Below are positions 7,681-16,737 of a stretch of 64,000 nt of DNA, piece after piece. The notes under the pieces are model-generated. The model saw nothing but the letters and a program-made list of their open reading frames with translations. It had not been told where the DNA came from and made no database searches. Source of the DNA: Aquimarina megaterium XH134 (lineage in GTDB: Bacteria > Bacteroidota > Bacteroidia > Flavobacteriales > Flavobacteriaceae); contig NZ_JACB01000033.1 in assembly GCF_000520975.1 (NCBI RefSeq), forward strand, positions 62,001 through 126,000, in the 5' to 3' direction. Position numbers and translations under genes: made by a program. Position 1 is the stretch's first letter; each line of letters begins with the position of its first letter.

Positions 7681-9987
7681 TTAACGAGATGATACTAAAC
7701 TATAGCTTATGTTAATCCCTCCATATACATTAAATGGCAAACCAGGATAGAAATACCTTGGTGCATTGCCTCCAAATCCTCGAGCATTGATTTGTAATTG
7801 AGATGCATACTTAGTATCTAAAATATTATTTGCGCCAAAAAATAAGTCATACCCGAAATGAGATCCAATGTTATTTTTAAAACCTACTTTGCCATGTAGC
7901 AATTCATAGTTTTTGCTAAATGTTGTATTCGCATCATTTGCCGGTATTTTACCCACAGTCTGAAAGTTTAGGTTACCATAAAACCCTTTTTGAGCTATAA
8001 ATTCGATCCCAGAATTGGTAACTTCAGAAGGAACACCAGTAAGATCGTTATTCGAAAAATCATTATCTAAATCTGTAAAATCATCAAATTTATGATCATA
8101 TATTGATGCATTGAAAAAGAATTTTAATACTCCGGAGTTTACCTTTATAATATCGAAATTCAATTCTAATTCGGCGCCATTATGTGTAGTTTTTCCAGCA
8201 TTAATGGCAAAGAAGTTATCGTCGATGGTTCTTCTTGAAACCAAGAGATCTTTAACTCTAAACCGATATAGTGATACAGAACCATAGAGTTTATCATGTA
8301 ATAAACTATATCGAGTACCGATTTCATAATTCCACCCTATTTCAGGTTTTATATTGGGATTAAAAAGGCCGTCGGGTAATAGCGTTTCTGAAGTAGTAGG
8401 AGTAGAGAAACCATGAGCAATGTTTCCATAAAAGGTAAATAGAGGGTTTAGAGTATAGTTTATTCCTATTTTGGGGGAGAGTATGGGATCATAATCAAAT
8501 TTACCTGAGCTATCTTCTCCATCAGATAAGAATTGATCATCGATATCAAAAAAAGTCTGATTGAGATTTACACCTAAGTTTACTTTAAACTTCTTACTAA
8601 TCTTATAATTTGCTTCGGCAAAAATGTTGTAATAGTATCGTTTTTCATCGAGATCAGAAAGTTGATTACCTTGCACACTACCTGTGCCAGAAGGAAAATC
8701 CTGGTATAAATTTTCAAAGGTCTTACCAGTATAATAATCCAGGAATAATTCTCCTCCCAAGGTCCAGTTTAATTCTTGATTAGCAATTAGGTGAGTACCT
8801 AAAACTCGATTTCTCAAACCAAAACTGGTAGCATTTTCTTTCAATATATTAAAAGGTCTAGATTCGTCATTATTTCTAAAAGAACTAAAAATACTGGTGT
8901 TATGTGATATTTTTGGATTGTAATTATGTTTCCACGTTACTCCTAATATTCCATAATCTACATCTTCATTGCCCTGCGCACGTCCCCAGGTAAATGCAGC
9001 TTGTCTAGGATTGTTTTCAAAATTTTCCTGATCTAATGAGCTGGGGATACCCGCATTAAGATTAACATAACTACCTATTACCGAAAAATTGTTTTTCTTT
9101 CCAATATCAAAACCAGATGCCAGTGTTATTGTATTTCGATCGTATTCATTGTTATCACGATAGCCGTCGGTATGATTATTACTATAGAGTACTGCAATAT
9201 TAGATTTTTCTTTGGATATAGCAGCTTTTGCCAAAATTCTTCTTAATCCATAACTCCCGAATGATGTAGTGAATTCACTCTCAGAAGTATTTGTATTTGC
9301 AAATTGAGGTTGAAATAAGATAGTTCCTCCTAATCCTACACCATAACTGCTTGAAGAAGGGCCTTTATGTATTTCTATGCTAGATAAAGTACCAAGTTCT
9401 AAATCCTCTATAGAAGATTCTCCATTTCCATCGGTTAATGGAATATCTCCAAAATAAGCTCTTATATTAGCTGTACCAAATAAGTTTCTGGCTCCGATTC
9501 CTCTAATTGTAATTCTATTGGTGTTTAAAGTACCATTTTGCATAAAAACACCAGCAACTCTATTGAGAATAGGATGTAGTTCTATTGGGTTTCCACGATT
9601 AATATCACTAGTCGTGATAGAAGAGATAGCTTCTGTTGCATACCTATGTTTTTGTGGATGAGAATAATCTTCTATCACCACCTCTACCAAATTTGTAATA
9701 GGAGTTAACGCTATTACAATGTATCCGTCCTTAGTACGATTATATTTGTTAATGTCTATAGTAACTTCTGTATAACCATCTTTAGAAATGGCTATTTTTT
9801 CTAAAGATTTTATAGAGAACTTACCATCAGCATCAGTAAAAACTTTAATGTTGCTGCCTATATCAAGAACGCTTACATTGGCTATCGGAAGTTTATTCGA
9901 ATTATTTATGACAATTCCTTTAATGTCAAATTGTGAGTATACAGAAAAATGACAAGCGAGTACTAAAAATAAAAATATTCTTTTCAA
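7681..9987 (-). CDS. TonB-dependent outer-membrane receptor
   Basis: A 768-residue receptor. Residues 1-18 are a signal peptide, about 20-100 a CarboxypepD-type regulatory domain common in Bacteroidota receptors, about 115-225 the plug (RITIRGIGARNLFGT, SIEIHKGPSSSSYG) and the rest a 22-stranded barrel. It binds an unknown extracellular ligand and imports it with TonB-ExbBD energy. The plug resembles iron-complex receptors of the FecA type more than SusC proteins, and no SusD partner is adjacent, so an iron chelate or cofactor is more likely than a glycan. That substrate guess is weak. A hairpin at 10151-10187 lies upstream. Confidence 0.9.
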   Translation of the reverse strand: MKRIFLFLVLACHFSVYSQFDIKGIVINNSNKLPIANVSVLDIGSNIKVFTDADGKFSIKSLEKIAISKDGYTEVTIDINKYNRTKDGYIVIALTPITNLVEVVIEDYSHPQKHRYATEAISSITTSDINRGNPIELHPILNRVAGVFMQNGTLNTNRITIRGIGARNLFGTANIRAYFGDIPLTDGNGESSIEDLELGTLSSIEIHKGPSSSSYGVGLGGTILFQPQFANTNTSESEFTTSFGSYGLRRILAKAAISKEKSNIAVLYSNNHTDGYRDNNEYDRNTITLASGFDIGKKNNFSVIGSYVNLNAGIPSSLDQENFENNPRQAAFTWGRAQGNEDVDYGILGVTWKHNYNPKISHNTSIFSSFRNNDESRPFNILKENATSFGLRNRVLGTHLIANQELNWTLGGELFLDYYTGKTFENLYQDFPSGTGSVQGNQLSDLDEKRYYYNIFAEANYKISKKFKVNLGVNLNQTFFDIDDQFLSDGEDSSGKFDYDPILSPKIGINYTLNPLFTFYGNIAHGFSTPTTSETLLPDGLFNPNIKPEIGWNYEIGTRYSLLHDKLYGSVSLYRFRVKDLLVSRRTIDDNFFAINAGKTTHNGAELELNFDIIKVNSGVLKFFFNASIYDHKFDDFTDLDNDFSNNDLTGVPSEVTNSGIEFIAQKGFYGNLNFQTVGKIPANDANTTFSKNYELLHGKVGFKNNIGSHFGYDLFFGANNILDTKYASQLQINARGFGGNAPRYFYPGLPFNVYGGINISYSLVSSR

Positions 9988-10244
9988 GATTTGTTTTTTT
10001 CCAAATATCGGAAACTAGAGGCAATTGGTTTTAAAAAACACGATTGTGTTAATGAATATTAGTATATTTTAACGATCAAAATGTAGTAATCCTTACATCG
10101 AAGAAAATATACAGCTGTACTGTGGGGTGAAAATATTCATTCTTTATAGAGGCCAGTTGATTTATATGGTCCCCTTATCAACTGACCTGCTATAAAAAAC
10201 GTAATCATCCAAAAAAAACATACATTATGTAACTTTTGGACCCC
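9988..10244. other. Intergenic region with a hairpin
   Basis: Non-coding DNA upstream of the TonB receptor and downstream of the 43-residue membrane protein gene (both leftward). The only clear structure is an 11-bp stem with one G-T wobble: arms 10151-10161 and 10177-10187, loop of 15 nt. It has no T-tract on either strand, so it is not a standard terminator; it could be an RNA end-processing stem for the small gene or a leader structure of the receptor mRNA. Confidence 0.45.
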
Positions 10245-10376
10245 CTAAATTTTTCCTTTTTCTTCATTAATCTTATGTAGTTGTCTCTTATCCTTCATGT
10301 ATTCAAACCAATTACGAACTATTAGTATAATTAGAACTATTAGTATTAAGATCTGAATAGTAATCAATACAATCAT
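10245..10376 (-). CDS. Small single-helix membrane protein, 43 residues
   Basis: An open frame with ATG at 10376 and TAG at 10245. The first 20 residues after Met are almost purely Ile/Leu/Val (one transmembrane helix); residues 21-43 are charged and hydrophilic (RNWFEYMKDKRQ then KINEEKGK), giving a cytoplasmic tail if the N-terminus is outside. An AGAGAGAG purine run lies just upstream of the ATG. It is preceded by an ECF-type promoter at 10423-10461 that closely matches the one in front of the sigma gene at 12231, which supports expression as part of that sigma regulon. Function unknown; small envelope-stress membrane peptides are a plausible comparison. Confidence 0.65.
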   Translation of the reverse strand: MIVLITIQILILIVLIILIVRNWFEYMKDKRQLHKINEEKGKI

Positions 10377-10422
10377 CTCTCTCTCTTTTTATAAGAAGTA
10401 TAAAACTTCTATTTTACCCGTT

Positions 10423-10461
10423 ATATAGTTTTGACACATAAGAATATAAAAAGTCACTTTT
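10423..10461 (-). promoter_or_regulatory. ECF-sigma-type promoter of the 43-residue gene
   Basis: Read on the minus strand: AAAAGTGACTTTTT (10461-10448), then TGTGTCAAAACTATAT (10438-10423). The 14-nt spacing between GTGAC and TGTGTC is the same as in the promoter at 12261-12299. It lies about 47 nt upstream of the small ATG. Confidence 0.6.
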
Positions 10462-10612
10462 AAGTCTCTTTTTTTATGAATATTTTTTATAAAAAGGATA
10501 TGATAAATATTTTGATGTTGAAATTTTTTGTGTACTACTCATGTAAACGTTTATTGTTTATACTACATAACAATGTATCTGTTCCTGATAACTGATATGT
10601 TTGATGAAGTGT

Positions 10613-11428
10613 TTAACTAATAATTTCAACTTTTTTATTTGCTATAAGTTTAATAGGGTAGACTACTCTGTTATTGTCATTCCTTTCTACTGTTATGCAA
10701 ATATTGTCGATAGAAATAATAACTCCTTCATCATCTTCGATTCTAATTTTTTGCCCTACTTCAAAATTCTTTTTAGAGTAAAAACCTAGTAATAATCTAT
10801 ATACAATATCTCTAGAACCCAGACCTAAAGCAAGTACAAAAGTGGCTAAAAAGGCCCCAAGAATAAGAGAAAGGTTATTTGTTATAATACTAGTATCGAT
10901 ACCTGCTTGATTTAAAGCAGTAATAGCCACAATGGCTACGATACTAAAAAAGAGTATAGAACTTATTAGTTTAGATCCGTTAAGATCCAAAGATCTTAGC
11001 AAGGCATAAACAGATTTTCTTACTAAAGATGCCAGGTATAATCCTAATCCTAAAATTACAATCGAACTGAATATTTTGGGTAAATAATCGATTAATCTTC
11101 CTGCACCATTTGAAACCATATTTAAACCAAACATATCGGCACCAACGATCACCAATACAAGAATTAGAAACCACTTAACAAAAGCTAGAATTATTTTGGT
11201 AGGTTCGATTTTGGTTGTAGAATTAAAAAGAGTCCCATTATCACTAACCTTTGATGCCAAAGTATCAATTTTGGTTAGTTTCAAGGATTTTTTTATGATA
11301 AAAAGAATGAGTTTTACAATTAGCCACCCGACTAAAATGAACAAAATTGCACCAATTATATTAGGTATAATTTCATACAGTTCATTAAATATATTTTCAA
11401 TCAATTTAAAATTTAGAAATTTTTCCAT
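10613..11428 (-). CDS. MscS-like mechanosensitive channel family protein
   Basis: A 271-residue protein with an N-terminal amphipathic stretch, four or five hydrophobic helices (about residues 18-48, 75-100, 105-125, 145-165, 175-200) and a C-terminal beta-rich segment (FEVGQKIRIEDDEGVIISIDN, about 220-268) corresponding to the MscS beta domain. The repeated G-rich helix pattern matches the conserved-TM-helix family of small MscS relatives. Its expected role is a pressure-gated channel in the inner membrane, although many family members are unproven as channels. It is downstream of the ECF sigma and the 60-residue gene on the same strand; the 60-residue stop is 21 nt from its ATG, so the three genes are probably one operon. 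Confidence 0.85.
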   Translation of the reverse strand: MEKFLNFKLIENIFNELYEIIPNIIGAILFILVGWLIVKLILFIIKKSLKLTKIDTLASKVSDNGTLFNSTTKIEPTKIILAFVKWFLILVLVIVGADMFGLNMVSNGAGRLIDYLPKIFSSIVILGLGLYLASLVRKSVYALLRSLDLNGSKLISSILFFSIVAIVAITALNQAGIDTSIITNNLSLILGAFLATFVLALGLGSRDIVYRLLLGFYSKKNFEVGQKIRIEDDEGVIISIDNICITVERNDNNRVVYPIKLIANKKVEIIS

Positions 11429-11449
11429 ACGATTTTTAGAGGTTAAACC

Positions 11450-11632
11450 TTAATTTTTGTTAGAACGACTTACTATTTTAAAAAGTTCTTCAAGAGAATT
11501 TGGATATTTTATAGCAAATAAATCGGCCAGATCTAGTGATAATTTTACTATTTCAACATCATCGAGTACCTTTTCCTTAATAGAAGCAGGTAATTCTTCA
11601 TTTTGAATAATTTTTTTAAATGGATTTTTCAT
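11450..11632 (-). CDS. Small conserved-looking cytoplasmic protein, 60 residues
   Basis: A 60-residue protein with no signal peptide or membrane segment, predicted mostly helical. It starts MKNPFKKIIQNEELPASIKE. It sits between the sigma factor (29 nt after its stop) and the channel gene (21 nt before its ATG) on the same strand. Its position just after an ECF sigma gene, where an anti-sigma factor is often encoded, makes a soluble sigma-binding role possible, but no anti-sigma motif is visible. I do not recognise a family. Confidence 0.7.
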   Translation of the reverse strand: MKNPFKKIIQNEELPASIKEKVLDDVEIVKLSLDLADLFAIKYPNSLEELFKIVSRSNKN

Positions 11633-11661
11633 TTTTCCTGGGGTATTAGGTTTAAAAGATG

Positions 11662-12231
11662 TTATAAAGTTTTATACGAGCTCACTAATCTAGATTTAGC
11701 TCGGCTTAGTCTCATTTTTACAGCACTACTGCCAATATTTAGGGCTTTTTCGATTTCTTTTATAGATAGATCATCTTGATATTTCATCATTAAAATGATT
11801 TTATCATCGGGTTCAATTTTTTTTAATGCCATTGCTAGCTTTTTGGATTTTAGTTTCATCATATCTTCATCATCTATTTCTTCAGACGGGTACTCAACGA
11901 TAATATTATCAATTGATATGATTTTCTCTTTTTTCTTTTTTTGAACCCTTTGTACATAATTCACACAGAAATTATAGGTGAATGAGTACAACCAGGTAGA
12001 AAATTTAGAATTTCCTTTAAATGTTTTTAGCTTGGCGAATAAAAGCACAAAAATATCGTGTGTTAAATCTTGCGCCTCTTCATTAGATTTTACAAAACTC
12101 AAGCATTTGTTATATATAGTTTTTGCATATCTGTCATAAAGAATTGCATATAGCTTAGTATCCTTACTTTTGGCTATTTTGTAAACAAGCTCTTTATCCT
12201 CCAAATTTTCATCCAGTTCTGTCTTCTTCAA
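11662..12231 (-). CDS. RNA polymerase ECF sigma factor
   Basis: A 189-residue sigma-70 family protein with region 2 at about residues 22-90 (LYDRYAKTIYNKCLSFVKSNEEAQDLTHDIFVLLF, then FSTWLYSFTYNFC) and region 4 at about 130-185 (DDLSIKEIEKALNIGSSAVKMRLSRAKSRL helix-turn-helix). It is the first gene of an operon with the 60-residue protein and the MscS-like channel. A promoter at 12261-12299 is nearly identical to the one in front of the 43-residue membrane protein, which suggests that the sigma factor drives its own gene and that peptide. No classical anti-sigma gene is adjacent. Confidence 0.93.
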   Translation of the reverse strand: MKKTELDENLEDKELVYKIAKSKDTKLYAILYDRYAKTIYNKCLSFVKSNEEAQDLTHDIFVLLFAKLKTFKGNSKFSTWLYSFTYNFCVNYVQRVQKKKKEKIISIDNIIVEYPSEEIDDEDMMKLKSKKLAMALKKIEPDDKIILMMKYQDDLSIKEIEKALNIGSSAVKMRLSRAKSRLVSSYKTL

Positions 12232-12260
12232 CCTGTATTTTTATTACATATAATCCCTCT

Positions 12261-12299
12261 AAATAGTTTAGACACAGTATATCTAAAAAAGTCACTTTT
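12261..12299 (-). promoter_or_regulatory. Putative autoregulatory ECF promoter of the sigma gene
   Basis: Read on the minus strand: AAAAGTGACTTTTTT (12299-12285) and TGTGTCTAAACTATTT (12276-12261), with 14 nt between GTGAC and TGTGTC. It ends 30 nt before the sigma ATG. The same layout occurs at 10423-10461. Confidence 0.6.
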
Positions 12300-12609
12300 A
12301 ATTTTATTTCTTTATTTCAAAGTAATTGCTGTACTCCTGTTATGATTTGCTTTAAAGTGATGTATTATGGTATTAAAATATCCAAAACACAAATCTTTAG
12401 GGTATGAGTGAAGGTTTAAAAGAGTTCAAAAAAATATTTTTGAAACCTTAATTTAAGCAAAAAAATAAAAGTAATAGTATGATTGATAAAGATTTCTTGT
12501 TTTTTAAAACTAGTTTTTAAGCAGTTAACAGATGAACTGAGAACTTTCACAGATTAAAATTTTCTAAAAAAGATAGGCGTATCACTTTTGAACTATCAAA
12601 ATCGAAAGA
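12300..12609. other. Divergent intergenic region
   Basis: A+T-rich DNA between the leftward sigma operon and the rightward receptor operon, with no open frame longer than about 15 codons. Apart from the ECF promoter at its left end I see no clear promoter for the rightward genes. Confidence 0.45.
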
Positions 12610-14937
12610 ATGATACGAACAGTAAATTTTATACTATTTTTTTTTATAGGATTCTCAATCATGAGTGGTCAGGAAATAAAAATGTTGAAAGGAACGGTAA
12701 AAGATCAATCAACTCAAGAGATTATTCCTTATGCTACAGTAGCGGTTTATAACAATAAAGGAGAATTAGTTGATGGTATTTCGACTAATGATGAGGGGCA
12801 ATTTCTACTAGAGACAGACAAAATATTTACATATTTTGAAGTTAGTTTTATTGGTTACCAGACTGCCTTGGTGCAATTTTCTGAAGTTGGTGATCCAACC
12901 AACATTTCAATTAGATTACAATCGATGGCAAGCACTCTAGACGAAATTGTTATCGAGGCTGATCGAACTACCACACAGCTTAAAATTGATAGAAAAATTA
13001 TCGATATAGGAGCAGATATTCAACAATCTGGCACCACAGCTCTCGAAGCTTTTGATCAAATAACAGATATACAAACTGATTTAGGAACTGGTAATATTTC
13101 ATTAAGAGGTAGTGATAACGTGAAATTGTTAATCAATGGGAAGCCTTCTTCCTTAGACGCAGTAGAGTTATTAGAGCAAATCCCATCATCTTCTATAAAA
13201 ACTGTAGAAATTATTACTTCTCCATCGGCAAAATATCAGGCAGATGGATTATCAGGGGTTATTAATGTAATCTTGAAAAGAAATATAAATAGAGGATTTA
13301 ACCTTAATCTTAATAGTGCCCTAGGAACAAAACGATATAGTTATGGTATTGATGGAAACTATAATCTCTCATTTATGAACTTAAGATTTAACGCCTCGCA
13401 ATCTGGAAGAGAAATGGATAGCAAACAAACCATTAATCGATCTTTTATAAATGGTGATACTCAAGGTATTTTTACTCCTCACGATTTTAATGGAAAAATA
13501 AAAAGAGGAATAATCGGGTTAGATTTTTTTGTAGATGAACATAATGAATTCTCTCTGGGATTTGATTATACCGATGATTATCACAGTTTTTATAATAATT
13601 CTCAATATTTTGATGTGACTAATCGTGATGATTTTATATATACTCGTAACTCAGCACATTCGCATTTTACTTCTGTTTTTAATGCTAATTACCGTAGAGG
13701 ATTTAATAAAGAAGGACATTTTTTAGAGATTGACTATAATCTTAATGATAATAAAAATGATTATCCATCAACTGATTTTGAAGACAATATTTTTTTGTTT
13801 GATCAAATAATAGAAGAAGATAATACGATCCATGCGATATCATTAGACTATGCATTACCTGTTTCAGAAAAGATTACAATAGAAACAGGAGCATCCTGGA
13901 ATAAGAGTGATACAAAAAACCAACAGCTTTTTAGATCAAATAACACAGTATCTACATTAGATACATTTGATTATGAAGAAGAACTGTTAGGTATTTATGG
14001 ACTTACAAAATTTAGGATTCAAAAGTTGGATTGGCAAGTTGGGTTGCGGTATGAATATTTCTCGTCGAAATCTCAAAATACATTAAATTTGTCGACAACA
14101 AATCTACATTTTTCTAATCTTTTTCCATCAATACATGTAACCTATACCTTTAGTGAAGATAATACAATGGGGTTGGGGTATAGTAAACGAATTTCTAGAC
14201 CTAACTTACATCATATTAACCCATTTCAGCTAGGAAATCCTTTTTTTAGATTTGATGGTAACCCAGGGTTAAAACCAGAATCGAGCGATAATATTGAACT
14301 TAACTACCAAAATAATAAGAGAAAATTGAATTGGTCTGTAGCTACATTTTATCGTTACAGAAAAGATGTTATTCTTTGGGTGAATACTATAGAAGATAAT
14401 AATGTACAAGTGATCTCATTTCAAAATATTGGGATAAATCATTCCTTAGGTATCGAAACAACTTTAAAATACAGGTTTGCAAAGTATTGGAATACGGTGC
14501 TTACAGGAAATTATTATTACACAATGACAGATCAGAACAATCTGGTTACCTGGGATGAATTATACTCGTCTAATCTACAATTAAAGAATACGTTTAAAAT
14601 CACGAAAAAAGTGAGTACAGATATAACATATCGGCATACACCCAAGAGGCAAAATGCTTTTAATTATATAGAACCAAGGCATAGAGTTGATTGGGCAGTA
14701 AGAGCAAAATTTTTAAATAATAAATTAACAGCCAACTTAAGAGTGATAGATGTATTAGATAATAATTTGATGAAACGAAATACACGTACCCCCGAGTTTA
14801 GCCAACGTACCGTTTGGAAGTTTCAATCACAAACATTAGGATTTCTATTTAGTCTAAAATATACACTCTTTAAAAGCGAGGATAGAGTAAGAAATAGAAA
14901 AGAGCGAGAATATAGACATAATCATTCTAGCAATTAA
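12610..14937 (+). CDS. Outer-membrane beta-barrel receptor with CarboxypepD-type domain
   Basis: A 775-residue protein with a signal peptide (residues 1-20), a CarboxypepD-like domain (about 23-105, KGTVKDQSTQEIIPYATVAV), a plug-like segment (about 120-225, NISLRGSDNVKLLINGKPSSLD then SAKYQADGLSGVINVILKRN) and a long barrel ending in YTLF. This is the outer membrane protein beta-barrel family type found throughout Flavobacteriaceae, related to TonB receptors but often lacking a clear TonB box. The ligand is unknown. It starts an apparent operon with a lipoprotein and a LytS/LytTR pair, which suggests a role in sensing as well as transport. Confidence 0.88.
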   Translation: MIRTVNFILFFFIGFSIMSGQEIKMLKGTVKDQSTQEIIPYATVAVYNNKGELVDGISTNDEGQFLLETDKIFTYFEVSFIGYQTALVQFSEVGDPTNISIRLQSMASTLDEIVIEADRTTTQLKIDRKIIDIGADIQQSGTTALEAFDQITDIQTDLGTGNISLRGSDNVKLLINGKPSSLDAVELLEQIPSSSIKTVEIITSPSAKYQADGLSGVINVILKRNINRGFNLNLNSALGTKRYSYGIDGNYNLSFMNLRFNASQSGREMDSKQTINRSFINGDTQGIFTPHDFNGKIKRGIIGLDFFVDEHNEFSLGFDYTDDYHSFYNNSQYFDVTNRDDFIYTRNSAHSHFTSVFNANYRRGFNKEGHFLEIDYNLNDNKNDYPSTDFEDNIFLFDQIIEEDNTIHAISLDYALPVSEKITIETGASWNKSDTKNQQLFRSNNTVSTLDTFDYEEELLGIYGLTKFRIQKLDWQVGLRYEYFSSKSQNTLNLSTTNLHFSNLFPSIHVTYTFSEDNTMGLGYSKRISRPNLHHINPFQLGNPFFRFDGNPGLKPESSDNIELNYQNNKRKLNWSVATFYRYRKDVILWVNTIEDNNVQVISFQNIGINHSLGIETTLKYRFAKYWNTVLTGNYYYTMTDQNNLVTWDELYSSNLQLKNTFKITKKVSTDITYRHTPKRQNAFNYIEPRHRVDWAVRAKFLNNKLTANLRVIDVLDNNLMKRNTRTPEFSQRTVWKFQSQTLGFLFSLKYTLFKSEDRVRNRKEREYRHNHSSN

Positions 14938-14965
14938 AAAAGTAAAACAAATAAAACTATACGTA

Positions 14966-15670
14966 ATGCAGATAAATTCTTTTTTGTCAACAGTGATATT
15001 GATTTTTATTTTAATGATAACTGGTTGCGAACCAAATGATTTTGTTGAAGAGAAAATCTCTTCTCAAGAACTTTCAGAATGGAAAACAATAGGGAAAGGT
15101 AAAACCTCGATTAAGGATCATGAATTTGTTTTCGAAGAAATTGATAGCTCTGATGGTTTCTTTTTGGTAAGTCCTAAAAGTTATCAGGGAGATATGGTAA
15201 TACAATATAAAATAAAGGCGTTGTCAAAAGCATCGGTATTAATTGTATTATTTTCTGCTTCTGATACCAAAGAAACTATACAGTTAACCTTACCCGAAAA
15301 GAATGCTGCCGCCGAAGATATTTGGGAATGGCGAAGAAAAATGAATCATTATAATGTAACGTTTAATAATAAGTCTCACGGTTATACTCCATTTTTTTAC
15401 AAAAATGTTTCTTCCTTAGAGCGAGATTTTCATCTTCGGAAACAGGAAAATGTAATGAATCACAACCAATGGGTTAGTGTAGAAATTGGTAAAAAGGAAA
15501 ATAAAGTGTGGTTTTCTCTTAATGATAGTATTATTTTCGAACGTACAGATTATAACCCACTTCTGGGAGGGCATATCCTTTTCAGAATAAGTGGTGCTTC
15601 TACTCAAGAAGAAACCATTCTTGCAAAGGCATCTATAAAAGATTTGACGATTTATCATAAAGAAAAGTAA
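14966..15670 (+). CDS. Lipoprotein with a lectin/glucanase-like fold (uncertain family)
   Basis: A 234-residue protein with a lipoprotein signal (hydrophobic segment, then MITGC lipobox at Cys21). The rest is rich in beta-strands with the patterns SKASVLIVLFSAS, WEWRRKMNHYN, NQWVSVEIGKKENKVWFSLND and GGHILFRISG, which recall the concanavalin-like jelly-roll domains of DUF1961 or DUF1080 proteins. The exact family is not certain. It lies 28 nt after the receptor and 44 nt before the kinase on the same strand, so it may be a surface or periplasmic partner of the receptor. Confidence 0.72.
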   Translation: MQINSFLSTVILIFILMITGCEPNDFVEEKISSQELSEWKTIGKGKTSIKDHEFVFEEIDSSDGFFLVSPKSYQGDMVIQYKIKALSKASVLIVLFSASDTKETIQLTLPEKNAAAEDIWEWRRKMNHYNVTFNNKSHGYTPFFYKNVSSLERDFHLRKQENVMNHNQWVSVEIGKKENKVWFSLNDSIIFERTDYNPLLGGHILFRISGASTQEETILAKASIKDLTIYHKEK

Positions 15671-15714
15671 TACCTTAGTAAGGTTTAACAAAAGAACATG
15701 TGAATAATAACGCT

Positions 15715-16737
15715 ATGTATTCAAAACTAAAAAAAGCAGAACCTGTCTTGCATCTGCTTTTTTGGGGAATGGTACTTTTTTTTCCATATATAAAGTATCT
15801 GGGAAGAGAAGGAGGATACCCTATGAGTTTTATGCATGAGTTGGTTGCATTGGTATTTAATATGATACCAACATATATCATGTATCTGTGGTTCTTTCCT
15901 TTAAAAAATAAGAAGAAGTATGTTTTTTGGGTATTGTTTGTTTTTAGTAGCAACGCTTTAATCCACTATTATGCAGATAATTTTTTTCATATGGGAGCAG
16001 ACCATAAAGATCATCAAGATCATCGTTGGAAATATGTAGTTTCTAGCTTCGTGACATATTTCTCTTTTAGTTTGGCTTTTTTTGCTTTGCATTCTATTAA
16101 AAAATTATATGCTAAACAGCTTGAATTAGATACTACAAAACAAGAAAAACAACAAGCAGAACTCAGCGCATTAAAAGCGCAAATAAATCCACACTTCTTA
16201 TTTAATACACTAAATAATATTTATGCAAATGCTTTAAAAAAAGATGAAAAAACTCCGGATTTGATTTTAAAGCTATCCAGCAGTTTTAGATATGTATTAC
16301 ATGAAGGCCAAAAAGAAAAAGTAACCTTATCTCATGAGATTACTCATGTGAAAGATTATATTAGTTTACAAGAGGAACGATTATCTACCAAAATACAAGC
16401 TGATTTTTTTGAAGATATTGATAACCCGAAAAAGGAAATAGCTCCTTTACTATTAATTCCTTTTGTAGAAAATGCATTTAAATATACCAGTATCTTAAAA
16501 GGTAAAAATCATCAGATACGAATTAGGGCAATATTAAAAAGAGATCAATTCTCTTTTTATTGCGAAAATCCATATAATGATAATAAAAAGCCAGAGATTG
16601 ATGCAAATTGGCAAGAAAGCGGTATTGGAATAAAAAACACTAAAAGAAGATTACAATTATTATATCCAGACCGATATCAATTACAGATTAAAAAAGAAAA
16701 TAATGTATTTAAAGTAATACTCACCATCTCATTATGA
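15715..16737 (+). CDS. LytS-type sensor histidine kinase
   Basis: A 340-residue kinase with four hydrophobic segments in the first 125 residues (AEPVLHLLFWGMVLFFPYIK and following), a short coiled linker, and a His_kinase domain with the phosphorylation motif QINPHFLFNTLNN (His160). The ATP-binding part follows (PFVENAFKYT and GIGIKNTKRRLQLLYP). It phosphorylates the LytTR regulator whose gene overlaps by 4 nt. I chose ATG 15715; a GTG at 15700 would add five residues. The signal it senses is unknown; the upstream receptor and lipoprotein are candidates for upstream sensing parts. Confidence 0.93.
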   Translation: MYSKLKKAEPVLHLLFWGMVLFFPYIKYLGREGGYPMSFMHELVALVFNMIPTYIMYLWFFPLKNKKKYVFWVLFVFSSNALIHYYADNFFHMGADHKDHQDHRWKYVVSSFVTYFSFSLAFFALHSIKKLYAKQLELDTTKQEKQQAELSALKAQINPHFLFNTLNNIYANALKKDEKTPDLILKLSSSFRYVLHEGQKEKVTLSHEITHVKDYISLQEERLSTKIQADFFEDIDNPKKEIAPLLLIPFVENAFKYTSILKGKNHQIRIRAILKRDQFSFYCENPYNDNKKPEIDANWQESGIGIKNTKRRLQLLYPDRYQLQIKKENNVFKVILTISL

